A DNA stretch of 64,000 bases from Symbiodinium natans. Its lineage: Eukaryota; Sar; Dinophyceae; Suessiales; Symbiodiniaceae. This document shows, piece after piece, positions 21,157 through 31,924 of the stretch. The notes below the pieces were generated by a model, which was not told the DNA's origin, searched no databases, and saw nothing but the letters and a program-made list of their open reading frames with translations. Made by a program: the position numbers and the translations under genes. The number at the start of each line of letters is the position of its first letter. Positions within the stretch are counted from its first letter, which is position 1. Location of the stretch: NCBI GenBank assembly GCA_905221605.1, contig CAJNDS010000511.1, positions 18,501 through 82,500 of the forward strand, read 5' to 3'.

Positions 21157-21900
21157 ATGCTGAACCAGATCAGCTGACTATGTTCCGCTCTTGCTGCTCC
21201 GGTGGGCGGGGGGGGAGGGGAACGGCCAACCTTCCTTGTCTTCCTTGCTTGCATATTTGCCCAATTTGCATCGACATCCGCCATCCATCAAAGCACGTTC
21301 TTTTATCTCCTTTGGTTGCACACGTCACCATTGGAGTCATCCGCCATTCAGCCTTTTCACCTTCGTAACGCACTCTGGACTGCCTTGGATCTGAGCATGC
21401 TGTGTGCACCAGAAGAAGAGGGTAGTAAGGGTTCACGGTATAGCTTCATGCTTAAATTTGAAGCTTACACGGCACAGCGCAATGCTGTTTGCATGTCGTG
21501 CACGCAGACATGCGAAGGCCGTCAGTGGCCCATTCTCCAGGAGGGCAGCATGGAGGTTGTTTGCGAAGCATGGCTGCACTGTCTGACCTCAACCCCAACA
21601 TAGCCAGGAATTCTGCAGTGTGTTACAGTCATAAGGGGTCCCACTCCTTTTTTGTTGGGGTGGAGTGGGGCCTCAGGGGAAAGGGATCAAGGCCAAGAAG
21701 GAGGAGGATGGGGCAAGCATGGCTCTTGAGAGCGACTTACCCGAATTCCCCTACATGGCATGGTCTTGTAGCCAGCGACTCGATGGTGTTGGTACCAGCG
21801 ACGGGCGACAACTAGCAGTGTGTAACGTAATCGTCATACCGTTACTGACTTTGCAGACTTGCTGCCATTGTCGCACCATGTGGGGCTCTACGAAAATAAG
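21157..21900. other. Spacer with weak plus-strand frames
   Basis: A 133-codon plus frame (21202-21603) starts after a G-run and has a hydrophobic beginning; its codon use is poor. About 21680-21775 reads GIKAKKEEDGASMALES and could be an exon. A partial inverted repeat around CCCACTCC / GGAGTGGGG lies at 21640-21672. Confidence 0.3.
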
Positions 21901-21907
21901 GGGCTCC

Positions 21908-21990
21908 TAATGTAGACCCCAAAAAGTAGGATTCCCTTTGTACAAAGGACGCCAATAAGGTACCCCCAAGTTCGGAAAGCCCCTTGTGAT
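21908..21990 (+). repeat. Dispersed repeat, copy 1
   Basis: Core 21952-21983 begins CCAATAAGGTACCCCC. It matches 28 of 32 bases of the copy at 35718-35749, and the 5' flank (TAGACCCCAAA...GATTCCCTT) is also shared with that copy and with 7633-7658. Confidence 0.6.
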
Positions 21991-22468
21991 TTCTCGGTCA
22001 TTTGAAACGGTGTTCCATCGAGGAATGTGAACCCTGGGCTTGGCATCCTGCGATGGCTGTGGCTTCCAAGCTGCCACTCTCGACTGCACTTGGGAGACCA
22101 TGGAGAATAGGTGTGCAGTTGGGATGCTCCCCCTAATACTAACAGTCCTTTACGGGGAATATCATCGGGGGTCCTATAATCCCGATTAAGGACGGTCAGT
22201 ATAAAGGGGGAACATCCCACGCGTGCAGGATGGTTAGGCAACTTTGGTCGCTTTAGTCTTTGAATGGTGCCCTGCGCAGATTGTGCTGTGCCGCTGTGTT
22301 GTCCGCATTTGCCCCTGAATGCAATATAAAGACGGAGCGATACGCCATTTGCAAATTCTCAAGCACATTCCCAGTTTCGGCAGGGCTGTGTTTCAAGGAT
22401 TAATTACGTGTAAGATGCGCAAGGGAAGAGTCTAAAGCCCTAAAGTGCTTGAAGCTCCTGAAGCCCTC
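21991..22468. other. Spacer without recognised gene
   Basis: No convincing exon was seen. The stretch 22130-22220 contains paired short words (CGGGGAATATCATCGGGG and similar) but no clear element. Confidence 0.3.
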
Positions 22469-22957
22469 TCAACCTCTGGGCTGCGGTGCACCAAAGGCCC
22501 GCCTTGACACCGTTCCCGCCGCAAGTGCACATCCAGACGCGGGAGGTTGCGGTCTTCTGGCTCGACAAGGCGCGAGCACATACTCGGGGAGAACACCTTG
22601 GGGAGAGCACCTTTGGGAGCCTGGCATGTATTTGAGTCGCGGTTCAAGGCGGTTCAGCATGCGGAGATCTTCCACATGCTTTTTTGCAGTTGGGAGCAGG
22701 TTTTGGTGCCGGGTCTCCAAGTGGAGGGAGGGAGAGCAGAAGAGCTCTGAAAGGCCCACAGCTACAACTTGCGCGGCCTCTTTTTGCCACCAGCACTGCT
22801 GCTGCTGGCAGTACTTCACCTTTCTGTGGCCGTGTATGCCGAGGTGGGTGGGCAGTACGAGTAAATGCTCGTACTGGCGTACTCCTGAGAGGAACAGAAA
22901 GTAATCGTCCAAGGTCGCGATTGATTCGTGTGTTTGTTCGACCGTTTCTTCGATCAC
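22469..22957 (-). CDS. Possible single-exon minus-strand ORF, 162 codons
   Basis: From ATG 22957 the frame begins MIEETVEQTHESIATL then DDYFLFLSGVRQYEHLL and runs 162 codons to a stop. The N-terminal half has protein-like composition; the C-terminal half is Arg/Pro-rich and less convincing. Plus-strand frames over the same interval are Cys-rich and look like shadows. No family recognised. Confidence 0.33.
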   Translation of the reverse strand: MIEETVEQTHESIATLDDYFLFLSGVRQYEHLLVLPTHLGIHGHRKVKYCQQQQCWWQKEAAQVVAVGLSELFCSPSLHLETRHQNLLPTAKKHVEDLRMLNRLEPRLKYMPGSQRCSPQGVLPEYVLAPCRARRPQPPASGCALAAGTVSRRAFGAPQPRG

Positions 22958-23118
22958 ATGTTTTGCTGAGCAAGTATCCCTCTCCCTCTCTCGACCTCTT
23001 GCTCTTTCTGGCTGGGCTTAGTCGGGCTCACCCCGCATCTCCTGCGTGTCGTTCAATAGCAAAGTGCTACGGCTCAATGTTGGATAAGCTCACAAAGCGT
23101 CCAGAACCCATGCTCTCA

Positions 23119-24025
23119 GATACGCTGGCGCTCCCAAGCGCGGTGGGTGGCGATGCGCACCGCGCGCGCCAAAGGCGTCCAGGTGGAGGTGCAACAGCTG
23201 GAGACCGAAGAGAAGGCACCGTCACATATCAAGCGGTTGAATCAACAAGCGGCCCTTCTGGCTGAAGTTTCGTGTTGAAACATCCCCGCCTGCCAGAGTT
23301 TCAGAACACAGGATCCCCAAAGTACGATCCCCCAAGTGCTCCCGCGCCAACTCGGAGCTGAAGATCCAGGGTTTGATGAATACCTTTTCGAGCAATTGTC
23401 AGCATCTTCATGTCACTGCAAACATGTGCCAAGGCGCGAGTATCGGTATCTCATTTTTGTCCGGGGCATGTTTTGCGAAGGACTTCATCCGCCGGCGCGC
23501 TGCGGAGATCAGAGCCACAGGCGCAAAGAAGCTTCGCATCATGTTGAGCAGAGGGGGTTTGTCGCTGCCAAGACTCAAAAAGAAGCCGACGACTCGACAG
23601 GCGAATTCAGCGCCGCCATCTGCGCTGCGGAGGCGCAGGAGATCGTGCGCAGGGCCGAAGGCCTGCTGGTCACGGCTCTCGGGGGCTCACAGGGGCAATC
23701 TGTGCCAATTTGGGGCTTGCAGCTGCGATGATGGCTGCGTCCGCATTGTTCCAGTAGCTGCAGCGCAGGCCTGCCACATGCATCGACGTCAGCAGCGGCG
23801 CAGCTCGACATCCGGCAGGCGAGGGGATCTCGTCAACTTGACAGCTGCAGGGTAAGCATGACAGGTGCCAAAAGCGTCTCATGCGCATTCTGCAAGGCCA
23901 AAGACGGCCTGGCGACACTCTTCCAGGCACATGGCCTGGGTGATGTTGAAGAAGACGAGGTTCGGCCGCCGCCGCCTCTGGCACTGATGGGCCCAGGCAA
24001 CCCAGCGGGACACGAAGCTCCATAG
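23119..24025 (+). CDS. Coiled-coil protein, 3' exons
   Basis: Three plus-strand exons. 23119-23275 follows GCTCTCAG and reads IRWRSQARWVAMRTARAKG then VQVEVQQLETEEKAPSHI, a charged helix. A frame open from 23336 to 23731 includes HHVEQRGFVAAKTQKEAD and AEAQEIVRRAEGLLVTAL, again helical. The terminal exon, about 23866-24025, carries a CAFCKAK pair, an acidic stretch and PPPPLALMGPGN before TAG. The gene probably continues upstream. A coiled-coil scaffold is likely; no family was recognised. A degenerate CCCTAAA tract (24064-24108) follows directly. Confidence 0.52.
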
Positions 24026-24085
24026 GAAAGCCAACCAAAACCCCACAAAAGCCCCTGAGCAACGCTCCCTAAACCCTAAAGCCTA

Positions 24086-24360
24086 AACCTTAAACTCTAA
24101 ACCCTTCTGGACATCTCGCAAGCTAGGTGGCCTCCAGCCGCCGGTGGGTTCCACGCTGGTCACCTCGTCGTTGTCCAAAGCCACCCCATCACTGCTGACG
24201 CCAAGCGCTCGGATGCCGAGCAGTGTTACAGGCCCGGGGCACCTCAAAGGAGGGAGCGGCACGTGGAAATGTTGTGGACTCTTGCTCTCAGCTTTTGCGC
24301 GCAGGATCGCCCGTGCAAGGGCTGTCGTTGCGCAGTGCAGCTCAGGAGGCCGACTGTTCT
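24086..24360 (-). CDS. Possible minus-strand exon
   Basis: The minus frame reads ELHCATTALARAILRAK... and ...LGVSSDGVALDNDEVTS, ending in TAG within the CCCTAAA tract. A plus-strand frame over the same bases is also open (HLVVVQSHPITADAK), so strand and reality are uncertain. Confidence 0.25.
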
Positions 24361-24462
24361 GAGCCTTCTGAGAGTCTTCTGAATCGCTCAAACGCGTGTT
24401 GCTCCCAAGCCCTAGGGCCACTGTCAATCCTAGGCCCTAAGCCCTAAGCGCTGTGTTTCAGG

Positions 24463-26839
24463 TGGGGTTCCGCCCAGAGGAGGCGATGATCTCCACAAAA
24501 CCGCCGACAAAGCCGAGGTGCCCGATATCTGCGCTGGAAAATATTGGTACGCGTTGCGTCTGTTTTGTGTACGAATATGATGAGTACCACGATGGCTGTT
24601 GCATGGCATGTCGTAGCTGCCTTCGTGAGCTTCCCGAAAAGGCGAGGGCTGCGCGCAATACTCCTCGATGCGGTGAGGAGGTGCAGGCGAAAGCACATCT
24701 GGCGAGCCTGCCTCACGCATCACAAGCCTCTGGGCAAGATTTCGAGCAGCCTTGTCATTGTATTGTTCCGCGCCCAGCTCGTAGTACAATCAGAGAAGAA
24801 GAGTAACGTTGCATATAGTTGGGGAGGGCGAGTTTTTTTTTATGGATTAGCATTCAACACACCATGCGTTGCCCAAAGTGGGCAGTATAGAATTGGTGGC
24901 AATGCCCTGGGAGCAGGATCTTCTTTCTTTCCAGCGACTCGCAGACCTTCATCTTCAGTGCGCCTGAGCGTGCTGCGATGCTGCATGCGAGCCTTTGGAT
25001 CAATGCCATCTGGTTATCTGTGGTGCTGGGCGCCTAAGCACGCAAATGACTGACTCTCAGGGCCTCAGGGCTTCTCGGGGTCGTGTTCTGCACTGCAATG
25101 GGGGTTTCCGAATGTAGGGGTGCCTTATTGGGGCCCCTTCTTTTCAGGAAATCTTACCATTCGGCCGTCCATATTCGGGCTCCCCTATCTTCGTTAAGCC
25201 CCCAAATTCGCCAAGCAGAGCAGGTGGTTTCGAGCACCGCCGACCGTTCCAGGATGAGCATTGTCCTGGGGCCGGCCAGGAGCCGCTAGGCATCCGCAAT
25301 TAAGAGCATTTCGTGTGCCCAAAGCTGCCCAAAGCTCCAAACTGGATCTACTCACCCATGCTCAACACGTGGTTCGTTATGATCATGAATGTATCACTGG
25401 CCGCCCTCCCCGAAAACAAGCTCAGGTTTCGAGTTGCAGAGCCTGGGTGTCTGTTCGATTCCACCTCTGTGGGCCATGCCGTGCTGGCAGCAGCGCTCAC
25501 GCCTCCACTGGCTGGCATCTTGCAGACTGTTTGCCGAGGGCGGAGTTTCGTCGTGCGAGCAAAGGAGCAATGCAGCTTTGCATGTTGCGCGATGCGGCAG
25601 CACAGATACGTAAGCACATGGGAGGCCCATGCCATTTACCTGCTATCGCAGGACCTCAGCATTGAAGATCGCGATCGGGCCTTCACCCGCCACTTTTTGG
25701 GCCCGTGGCCCTCCGTCCTCATGGCGCCCGCGGAAGCGAAGGCCGGAAAAATTGCTCAAAGAAGAGGTTGAAAATGTTGAAACTGAGCTGAGTGACGAGA
25801 ACTGCTGCAAAGGTGCGGGTCTGGAACATCTTCTGCAATGTCTCTCGATTCTGCTGCCCTCGGTGTCCACGGCCGCGGCGGCGGAAGCTGCTGCCTCTGC
25901 ACTGGTGGCCTTCCCTGGTGCTGCCATTCCTGGTGCCGGACTGCACATCAGTACGAGAAAAACAACAAAGGTACATGTGTATATTTCAATATATGTTGTG
26001 CACGAAAAGTTTTAGCACAACAACGCATCAACAGAAATGTAGATATGCATGTAAATCTACAATATAGATATGAAAAGAAGTATAAGGGTATATCTAAAAA
26101 TGGAATACATGTTTCATGTCTGTTTTGAATATGAAAGTTAGTATTCGTTCTACTCCTCCCAGGAGTTCCAACTACCGGTACTGGTTCTTAGGAATTAGTT
26201 ACGAGGATGCCCCTCCCCAGCCCCTAAACCCTGAAGGCCCTAAAGTCCTAAATCCCAAACCTTCATTAAACCCAAAAACCCAAAACCCCACCATGGGAGT
26301 GGCGGGGTTGGGGGGGTGGGGGGTTGGGGTACGTGTGTGTATGTATATATATGTATATCTACAGGGGGATTTAAGATACCTACTTCCCCCATTCCCATGA
26401 AGAAGAAGACGTAGGGTTATCAACAGCTGGCAAGTGCATCGCTCTTCAACACTTCCGAGGTGCTCCTTCTCGGCTTTTTAGCCTGGAGACTATGCTTCTA
26501 CATGTTCCACTTCTCCGCCTCGATCTACATGCAGCCCCCGATCATCAGCAAACCCTTTTTTGTTCGCTTTACATTCGGTTTCTAAGCACCGTTGTAGAGG
26601 GTGCTGGTTTCATACATCCTATCGGCTGGCGAAGGTGGGAAGTTACACGGTCCGATCAGCCGGGTGCGATCCAGATGGAGCTGCCGCCATATGAGCAGGC
26701 CGAGGCTTCTGCAGCCATTGCCGATGAAAGCTGGCAGGCACGCTTGGTCCTGGTGCCGCTTGGCTGGTTTGGTTGCATGTTGCGCCGTTTCCACGCGTTT
26801 ATTCAGTGGTTGCATAGGCCTCCCTTCCCCCAGATTTGA
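24463..26839 (+). CDS. Multi-pass membrane protein, 3' exons
   Basis: Several plus-strand segments with clear acceptors read as protein. 24463-24543: DDLHKTADKAEVPDICAG. 24935-25037, after TTTCCAG: DSQTFIFSAPERAAML then a hydrophobic segment and TAA. 25313-25560: NWIYSPMLNTWFVMIMNVSL, a membrane helix, in a long open frame. 26431-26585, after ATCAACAG: EVLLLGFLAWRLCFYMFHF, a membrane helix. About 26630-26839: acidic ELPPYEQAEASAAIADES, then hydrophobic LVLVPLGWFGCML and a terminal TGA. At least three or four membrane helices are visible. Since 24935-25037 ends in a stop, two genes may be joined here. Function unknown. Confidence 0.48.
25100..25131 (-). repeat. Dispersed repeat, copy 2 (inverted)
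   Basis: The reverse complement begins CCAATAAGGCACCCCT and matches 28 of 32 bases of the copy at 35718-35749. It lies in the opposite orientation to the other copies. Confidence 0.55.
26214..26300. repeat. Degenerate telomere-like repeat
   Basis: CCCTAAA-type units with variants (CCCTGAA, CCTAAAG, CCCAAAA) lie between membrane-protein exons, followed by a G-run and (GTAT)n at 26300-26362. Confidence 0.6.
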
Positions 26840-26984
26840 GAGAGCTGGACTATTAGGGTGGCGAGTTTACTATTTTTGGGCTTCGTGTCAATATTCTTCC
26901 AGCGTAGACCCTAAACAGTGAGAGACCATAGCGACGCGAAAGAGCACCCCAATGGTTTAAGAGCATGCCCAACAGACACCGAGA

Positions 26985-27150
26985 GCGCAGAAGTCCAAAA
27001 GTCACGACCTTTAAAGCGACGACAGCTTCGCATTTGGCGAACACAGACATCCAACAGCGACGACAGTTTCGCATTTGGCGAACACAGGCGTCAAGAAGCA
27101 AGGGCAGTTTCGAGGACGGCGCGCGCGGCCACGCCCGCTCCCAGGCGAGA
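26985..27150 (-). repeat. 40-base minisatellite, locus 1
   Basis: Read on the minus strand, about three units carry TGTTCGCCAAATGCGAA then CTGTCGTCGCTGTTGGATG. The same unit and the same GC-rich flank (GTGGCCGCGC...CTCGAAACTG) recur in opposite orientation at 55170-55410. Confidence 0.65.
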
Positions 27151-27279
27151 GCGTGATTTTGGCCCCAAATGCGAGCAGGCTTCGAGAACGGCTTATCCGG
27201 CAGGTCTTGGTCACGGGCGGCGGGCGTGCCCGCTGTTTACCCTACCGTTGGGACCGCAAAGACCCCATGTTGAGGGTAA

Positions 27280-27465
27280 TTACATGAAAAAGTTGAAAGG
27301 AGATAGAAGCACGAGCCAGCCTAGAAGGATCCAAAAGGATACGAAGAGCTGCTTGGATGGGAGTTGCGGTGCAAACATGTGCGATGCAGTGACATTCGAC
27401 CAGGGGAAGTTTGTGGGAAGGTCATTTAGTTCCAATTGGCGAATGTAAGCCTTGATGTTGGCTAG
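27280..27465 (-). CDS. Minus-strand terminal exon with C-terminal membrane segment
   Basis: On the minus strand the frame reads NIKAYIRQLELNDLPTNF, has an N-V-T sequon, then LFVSFWILLGWLVLL and ends SPFNFFM with TAA at 27280-27282. A hydrophilic region followed by one helix at the very end suggests a type I or tail-anchored membrane protein. If real, it converges on the plus-strand gene ending at 26839. A (GT)n tract (27507-27530) lies just upstream. Confidence 0.45.
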   Translation of the reverse strand, partial: LANIKAYIRQLELNDLPTNFPWSNVTASHMFAPQLPSKQLFVSFWILLGWLVLLSPFNFFM

Positions 27466-27506
27466 GGTGCGTGGTGGTGAGTTCGTGCTTGTGCCCAGGT
27501 TTGTGT

Positions 27507-27835
27507 GTGTGTGTGTGTGTGTGTGGGCATGCGGCATGTGTTTCGCCAGTGTGTCGCCAGCGTCTTTGCTTTACAAGCCTTCTTATCGGTTAAAACAAGG
27601 ATAAAAAATTGTCGTAGTCACTACCCCCTGCCATTTTGCTTGAGCATGTGGCAAGCGAAGGACGATAAGCTATGAGTTACAATGGTTGCAACGCCGTTAC
27701 AACCTTTCCTACAGTGGGTAGTGTGTACCCTCCCCAACTGCTTTCAGACTATACAAATGTATGTGAATGTGCATGTGCATGTGCATGTGTATGCGTGTGT
27801 GTATGTATGTGTGTGTATATATATATATATAAATC
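27507..27835. repeat. GT, TGTGCA and TA microsatellites
   Basis: (GT)n at 27507-27530. At 27761-27832 a compound tract runs from TGTGCA units through (TGTATG)n and (GT)n to (TA)n. Confidence 0.8.
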
Positions 27836-28064
27836 GCACATGTACAAGCGCATCTTATCGTGGAGCTGCCTAAATTTACTTCTCCTATCGTTCTGTATAC
27901 CGTGCTGTAAACAGAAAGGTGATGCACCCTCAGAACATCATTAAACCATGAAGATTTGTAAGTGCACCAGGCCGCCAGGACGTCACGCCATGTTAAGCCC
28001 TGTACCCCTCCCCCCCCTTCCCCCCCACGCCTCTCCACCCCCCCCCTCCCCCTCCCCCTGGCAG

Positions 28065-28205
28065 ATGATCAGGCCTGAGATGCAGCGCTACATAGTCCTC
28101 CTGCTGATCAGCTGGGTCTTGAACTTGATGCTGTTCGAGCCGCTACTGCTCATCCTTCATCTTTTCGTGGGAGAGCCCTCAGTCGATGAAGCTTGGGCAT
28201 ATTAG
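28065..28205 (+). CDS. Terminal exon of a membrane protein, polycystin-like helix
   Basis: A long C-rich pyrimidine tract (28004-28058) and TGGCAG precede a frame reading MIRPEMQRYIVLLLIS then WVLNLMLFEPLLLILHLF and ending in TAG. The W...FEPLLLIL pattern resembles a transmembrane segment of polycystin-type channels (W...xEPLKVL), a weak similarity. The pyrimidine tract supports a genuine acceptor at 28064. Confidence 0.45.
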   Translation: MIRPEMQRYIVLLLISWVLNLMLFEPLLLILHLFVGEPSVDEAWAY

Positions 28206-28457
28206 CAGCTTCAGAGAAAATTCACCGACGAATGCTAGAATCACGACCCGATTTGCCACTGTTGCGCGCTTAGGAATTCTTGCGGCCTTTCCTTCCCATT
28301 CTGCTGCTGGTGCCTCGAGCAATCAGTTTCTGTTGCGGCCGCTCGGCACATGAACCTTTGCTTGATTCGGGGCAGGCTGAGAGTTCGCGAATTTTCTGTA
28401 TGAGAAGTGTGCATTTCGTGAGAGCTCTCGTGCAGGTGTCATTAGCTCATGTCTTGA

Positions 28458-28847
28458 TTGGCTGGTCTCGCGCTTGCGGCCTTTGTGGCCGGAGAAGTTC
28501 GTCGAGAAGGTCCCGCCAAAGTGCCTGAAGAATGGTTCCTGAATCCTGCACGTCCGCATGCTTCTACCATGGCAGGTGAAGGGCGCTTGTCCCTGTCGAA
28601 TCTACAAGTGCGGCTGCTGTGGGCGCCGCTGCCGAATCTGCAGTTGCTGCTCGAGAACCGAGGTAGTGCCTTGGCTCCTTGCGTGGCTTCAGAAGCCGTG
28701 GCACCCCGTCTGCCCTGGCGTCTCTCGCCTCAGGAGCCTGTGGCACCGCCCGACCTGACAGAAACGATTGAGTCCGAGGATGAACAAGAGGCAGCGGCGG
28801 GAGCCACGGGGCTTTGGAGGGCCTTGGAGGGCTCGGCTCTGGATTAG
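28458..28847 (+). CDS. Possible exon(s), Leu/Pro-rich unknown protein
   Basis: The frame is open for 130 codons with good codon use, containing GEVRREGPAKVPEEWF, LSLSNLQVRLLWAPLPNL and acidic ETIESEDEQEAAAG. An acceptor-like CCATGGCAG ends at 28574. A second, Cys-rich frame over 28575-28690 is also open but has poorer codon balance. Function unknown. Confidence 0.4.
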   Translation: MAGLALAAFVAGEVRREGPAKVPEEWFLNPARPHASTMAGEGRLSLSNLQVRLLWAPLPNLQLLLENRGSALAPCVASEAVAPRLPWRLSPQEPVAPPDLTETIESEDEQEAAAGATGLWRALEGSALD

Positions 28848-28853
28848 ATTGCA

Positions 28854-29084
28854 ATGAGTGCATGCCAGGCACAGAAGAAGGGCAACAAGGACAAGAAAGA
28901 GAAGGCGGAGAAGAAGGAGAAAGCCGAGCGGAAAACGAAGGAACGCAAGGACTCCAAGACACGGCGCATGTCAGTCGAGCATGGAGCCGCTTCTAGAGCC
29001 AGCATAGGCGTGCTGGGGCATCTTCGATGTGTCCCAAACATGGAGAAGTTTCCACAACTGCCAATTGGCAGATGCCTAGCCTGA
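28854..29084 (+). CDS. Lys/Glu-rich exon, unknown
   Basis: From ATG 28854: a basic/acidic helix (KKGNKDKKEKAEKKEKAE) then SVEHGAASRASIGV and a stop. It is in the same frame as 28458-28847 but separated by a stop, so an intron may lie between. Confidence 0.35.
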   Translation: MSACQAQKKGNKDKKEKAEKKEKAERKTKERKDSKTRRMSVEHGAASRASIGVLGHLRCVPNMEKFPQLPIGRCLA

Positions 29085-30017
29085 TCGTCATTCTCTGATC
29101 TCTCCTAAACCCGGAGCAGTTCCTCAGTGTTCATCTCACAGCTGCCTTGCGATCTGTCTGTGCTTGCCCAGGACCGGAAGGAGAAGAGGTAGCATAGGTA
29201 GGATCTGGCAGTCCCGAAATCGAGGTGTATTGGACGTAGAATCTTAGCGGCTTAGCTTTGTTCAAAATTCATGGCAGTTCCCCACTTGCAACCGGGAATC
29301 CAAAAAGGCAGACTAAGTAGAACAAGGTCGGTCTCGGGAGTCCCCGAGTCTCACAACACGTCTCACGTGGGGCTCACAGGCCAAGCCTTGCCCCCGTTAA
29401 TGAGCCGGCCCAGGCCAACGGCCTTGTGCCTTCAATTCACAAGCCCACCGGGCCCAACGGGCACGGGAGATTTCGAGAATTCAGCCAGCAAAATCAGGCT
29501 TGCACGAAGCATATTGCAGGTGCAGGCCATTGCAGGTGTAGCGTCAAGTGAAGCATCGCCTCGCCGAGCTCAGTGCCCCATGAGCTTCCGCGCGTTTCCG
29601 GGCTTGTAGCTGGGCAGAGCGCAGGTTTTCAGAATGAAAGTTCGAATCGGCTATTGCGTTTCTTATCAGCCTCCTATCCGTAATCTTATGAGTCCTACGC
29701 CCTTTATCATCATCTCTGAGTGGTGACTCCACCGGCACATCTCGAGCTGCACTTTAGCCTTGAGAGCAAGGGCAGCTTGGTCTGCAAAGGAGGGGATGAG
29801 GCTAAGCATAGCGGCGTGCTCCTTAAGTGAACCCTGCGAGTGCTCCTCCTTGCTCCACAGAGCTTTTGCAAGCAACAAAAAACTTGTTTCGCCCCTCAGC
29901 TTTGTAGTGCCTTACGTATACGTGCAGTCAAGATGAGGTCTGGTAGTGAAGATTGGGTCGGAGCTGTTGTATCACTCTTTTCCAGGTGCGAGCTTTGGTC
30001 AACTTGGGTGCTTTGCT
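29085..30017. other. Spacer with one weak ORF
   Basis: A 112-codon plus frame at 29271-29609 has a moderate codon pattern but no motif or clear borders. Nothing else noticed. Confidence 0.3.
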
Positions 30018-30131
30018 ATGAACGGATTCGTTCTGCTTCTGCTTGCAGTAACAACAATAGTTACTGTACCTGCAGCAACACAGCGCATGTCGCAGAGTCT
30101 GAAGCGGCTGAGGTTCACGCGGCATGGATGA
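30018..30131 (+). CDS. Possible small secreted peptide ORF
   Basis: ATG at 30018 gives MNGFVLLLLAVTTIVTVPA, a good signal-peptide shape, followed by a short basic tail and a stop. It could also be a first exon. Overlapping frames (NTAHVAESEAAEVHA) are open too. Confidence 0.25.
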   Translation: MNGFVLLLLAVTTIVTVPAATQRMSQSLKRLRFTRHG

Positions 30132-30143
30132 CCCGCGCCTGAA

Positions 30144-30281
30144 ATGGAGCAGGGGGTTGAGGCCGTGGTTCATGATGCTGCTGCAATGCTGCTACTTGTA
30201 GGGCATCCAGTGGCTGCGCTGCCGCACCGAGCACTAAAAGCATCCGGAGGCTTCCGCGCTCGCAGAGCTGCGGAGTCGTGA
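30144..30281 (+). CDS. Short ORF or terminal exon, unknown
   Basis: ATG at 30144: MEQGVEAVVHDAAAMLLL then VGHPVAALPHRALKASG, ending in TGA at 30279-30281. Good codon use; no family recognised. Confidence 0.38.
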   Translation: MEQGVEAVVHDAAAMLLLVGHPVAALPHRALKASGGFRARRAAES

Positions 30282-31029
30282 CGCGCAAGGGGCCAAGCTT
30301 GAGTAAAGTGAGTACTGTTTTCGGATGCTCAGCTTACGGAGAAAGTTTGAGAATTCGACATCCGTCTTAGAGTTGATGTAGGGCGGTTCTACTCCAGACT
30401 TCCATGCAGGTGATTGGGCTTAAGTGGCGGCTTTGGATATCCTGTCGAATCCTGTCGATTACAGTATCCGTACAGCCCTGGGTCCAGCATGTTTGTAGAG
30501 TTGCGACGCATAGGCTGCTGCGTCAAAGGCGTGTAGTTGTGTGATGCAGCAAAAGGGATGCAAAGGATGAGAGCGATTCAAGGACGACTAAGGTCCCAAG
30601 CCTGAACCCAAGCTGAACAGCCTTTGGGACTTGGACAAAAGCGAGTTAAGCCGCGAATGACAATGAGGTGCGTGTCATGAGTTTGCTTACTCCAACAAAC
30701 CCGAGCACAACTAGTCTGGAACACGCCATGCAACCACCGAAAACCCAAGAACCCACGTCCCAGACTTGCCGAAAACTCGCGGCAAGCGGCCCGACCATGG
30801 CATCTGGCCGGTGGGTGCACCAGGTTCGTGTTGAGCAATTGAGATGATTAAGCCAATGAAGCAGCCAGCTGCTGTGATGCGAGAGCAGAGAGTAGGATCC
30901 TTGGGGGGCGAAGAGGGCCCCCCCGTTTTCTCCATTTTTTTTGGTTTGGGTTTTGTCTTGGGTTTTCCCCCCCCGACGGAGCGGATCGAATCACCAGGTC
31001 CACTGTGGCAGCCGCAGACTGCTGAGCAG
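30282..31029. other. Spacer without recognised gene
   Basis: Apart from G- and C-runs at 30901-30975, nothing distinct was seen. Confidence 0.3.
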
Positions 31030-31154
31030 CGAGCTTGGCGAGCCATGACTGGCTCCGCGGCCGGGGCACCCATGCGATCGATGCCATGTTCAGGAGATCG
31101 ATGGCCCAGAGTCGCTACACCCCCCAAGAGCAATCCTCAGGCACCCGCGTCCAG
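31030..31154 (+). CDS. Probable internal exon, unknown
   Basis: After CTGAGCAG the frame reads SLASHDWLRGRGTHAIDAM then FRRSMAQSRYTPQEQSS and reaches a CCAG|GTCTCT donor at 31154/31155. No motif recognised. Confidence 0.42.
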
Positions 31155-31386
31155 GTCTCTGCTATAAACTTACCAAGTCGTCGATGTGGGTGAGGTCCGG
31201 GCTGCCGCATCCGTGCAGCTGACCCGAAAAGGCGGTCTCCACACAACGTCTGGAAAACGGGGGGCAGTTTCAGCAAGCCCAGCAGTGAGTTTCCTTTCGA
31301 AGGTGCGGCGAAGAGCCAGGTGCACGAGACCCCGGGCATCGAGGCTTCGAGGGCCTGATTCGGTGCTCCGTGCATCTCCGCACCAT

Positions 31387-31487
31387 GGGTTTGGGTTTAG
31401 GGTTTAGGGAGTTTAGGGAGTTTAGGGAGTTTAGGGTTTAGGGTTTAGGGTTTAGGGTTTAGGGTTTAGGGTTTAGGGTTTAGGGCA
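31387..31487 (+). repeat. Interstitial telomere-like array (TTTAGGG)n
   Basis: About a dozen TTTAGGG units, with three TTTAGGGAG variants near the start. TTTAGGG is the telomere unit type reported for dinoflagellates and plants; here it is internal. The array at 33660-33705 has the opposite strand sense. Confidence 0.9.
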
Positions 31488-31782
31488 AAGTTTCGTAGTT
31501 AGCTGCTGGCCAGGCTTGGGACAGCGTCTCGCAAGCGCCCAGTGTTCCCGGTACTCCATACACGAGGCCCGATTCACCTCTGCCTCCAGCCTGGGATGCC
31601 TACATACAACTCACACCGAGCTGAAATCACAACAAATGAGGTGAGTGCGCGTCTTGCAATCTGGCCAAGATAGGTTTATAATTTATACACATGGGCCTGG
31701 AGTTTAATATGATGTCATATTCTGTTGCGCCGCGATACGCGATACCAATATTGCAGTATGCTGTAATATTAAATAGAAATGT

Positions 31783-31863
31783 AAGTGTGTGTGTATATAT
31801 ATACACATACTGTATCACACATGCGCGTATATACTTGTTATTTGCACTGTATCATTTACGATA

Positions 31864-31894
<31 letters not shown>

Positions 31895-31896
31895 TA
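31783..31896. repeat. GT/TA/CT microsatellites
   Basis: (GT)n-(AT)n at 31783-31808 and (CT)n-(AT)n at 31864-31896, in an AT-rich stretch that precedes the exon starting near 31925. Confidence 0.75.
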
Positions 31897-31924
31897 TGGA
31901 CATTATATGGGACCCTCGGGGCAG

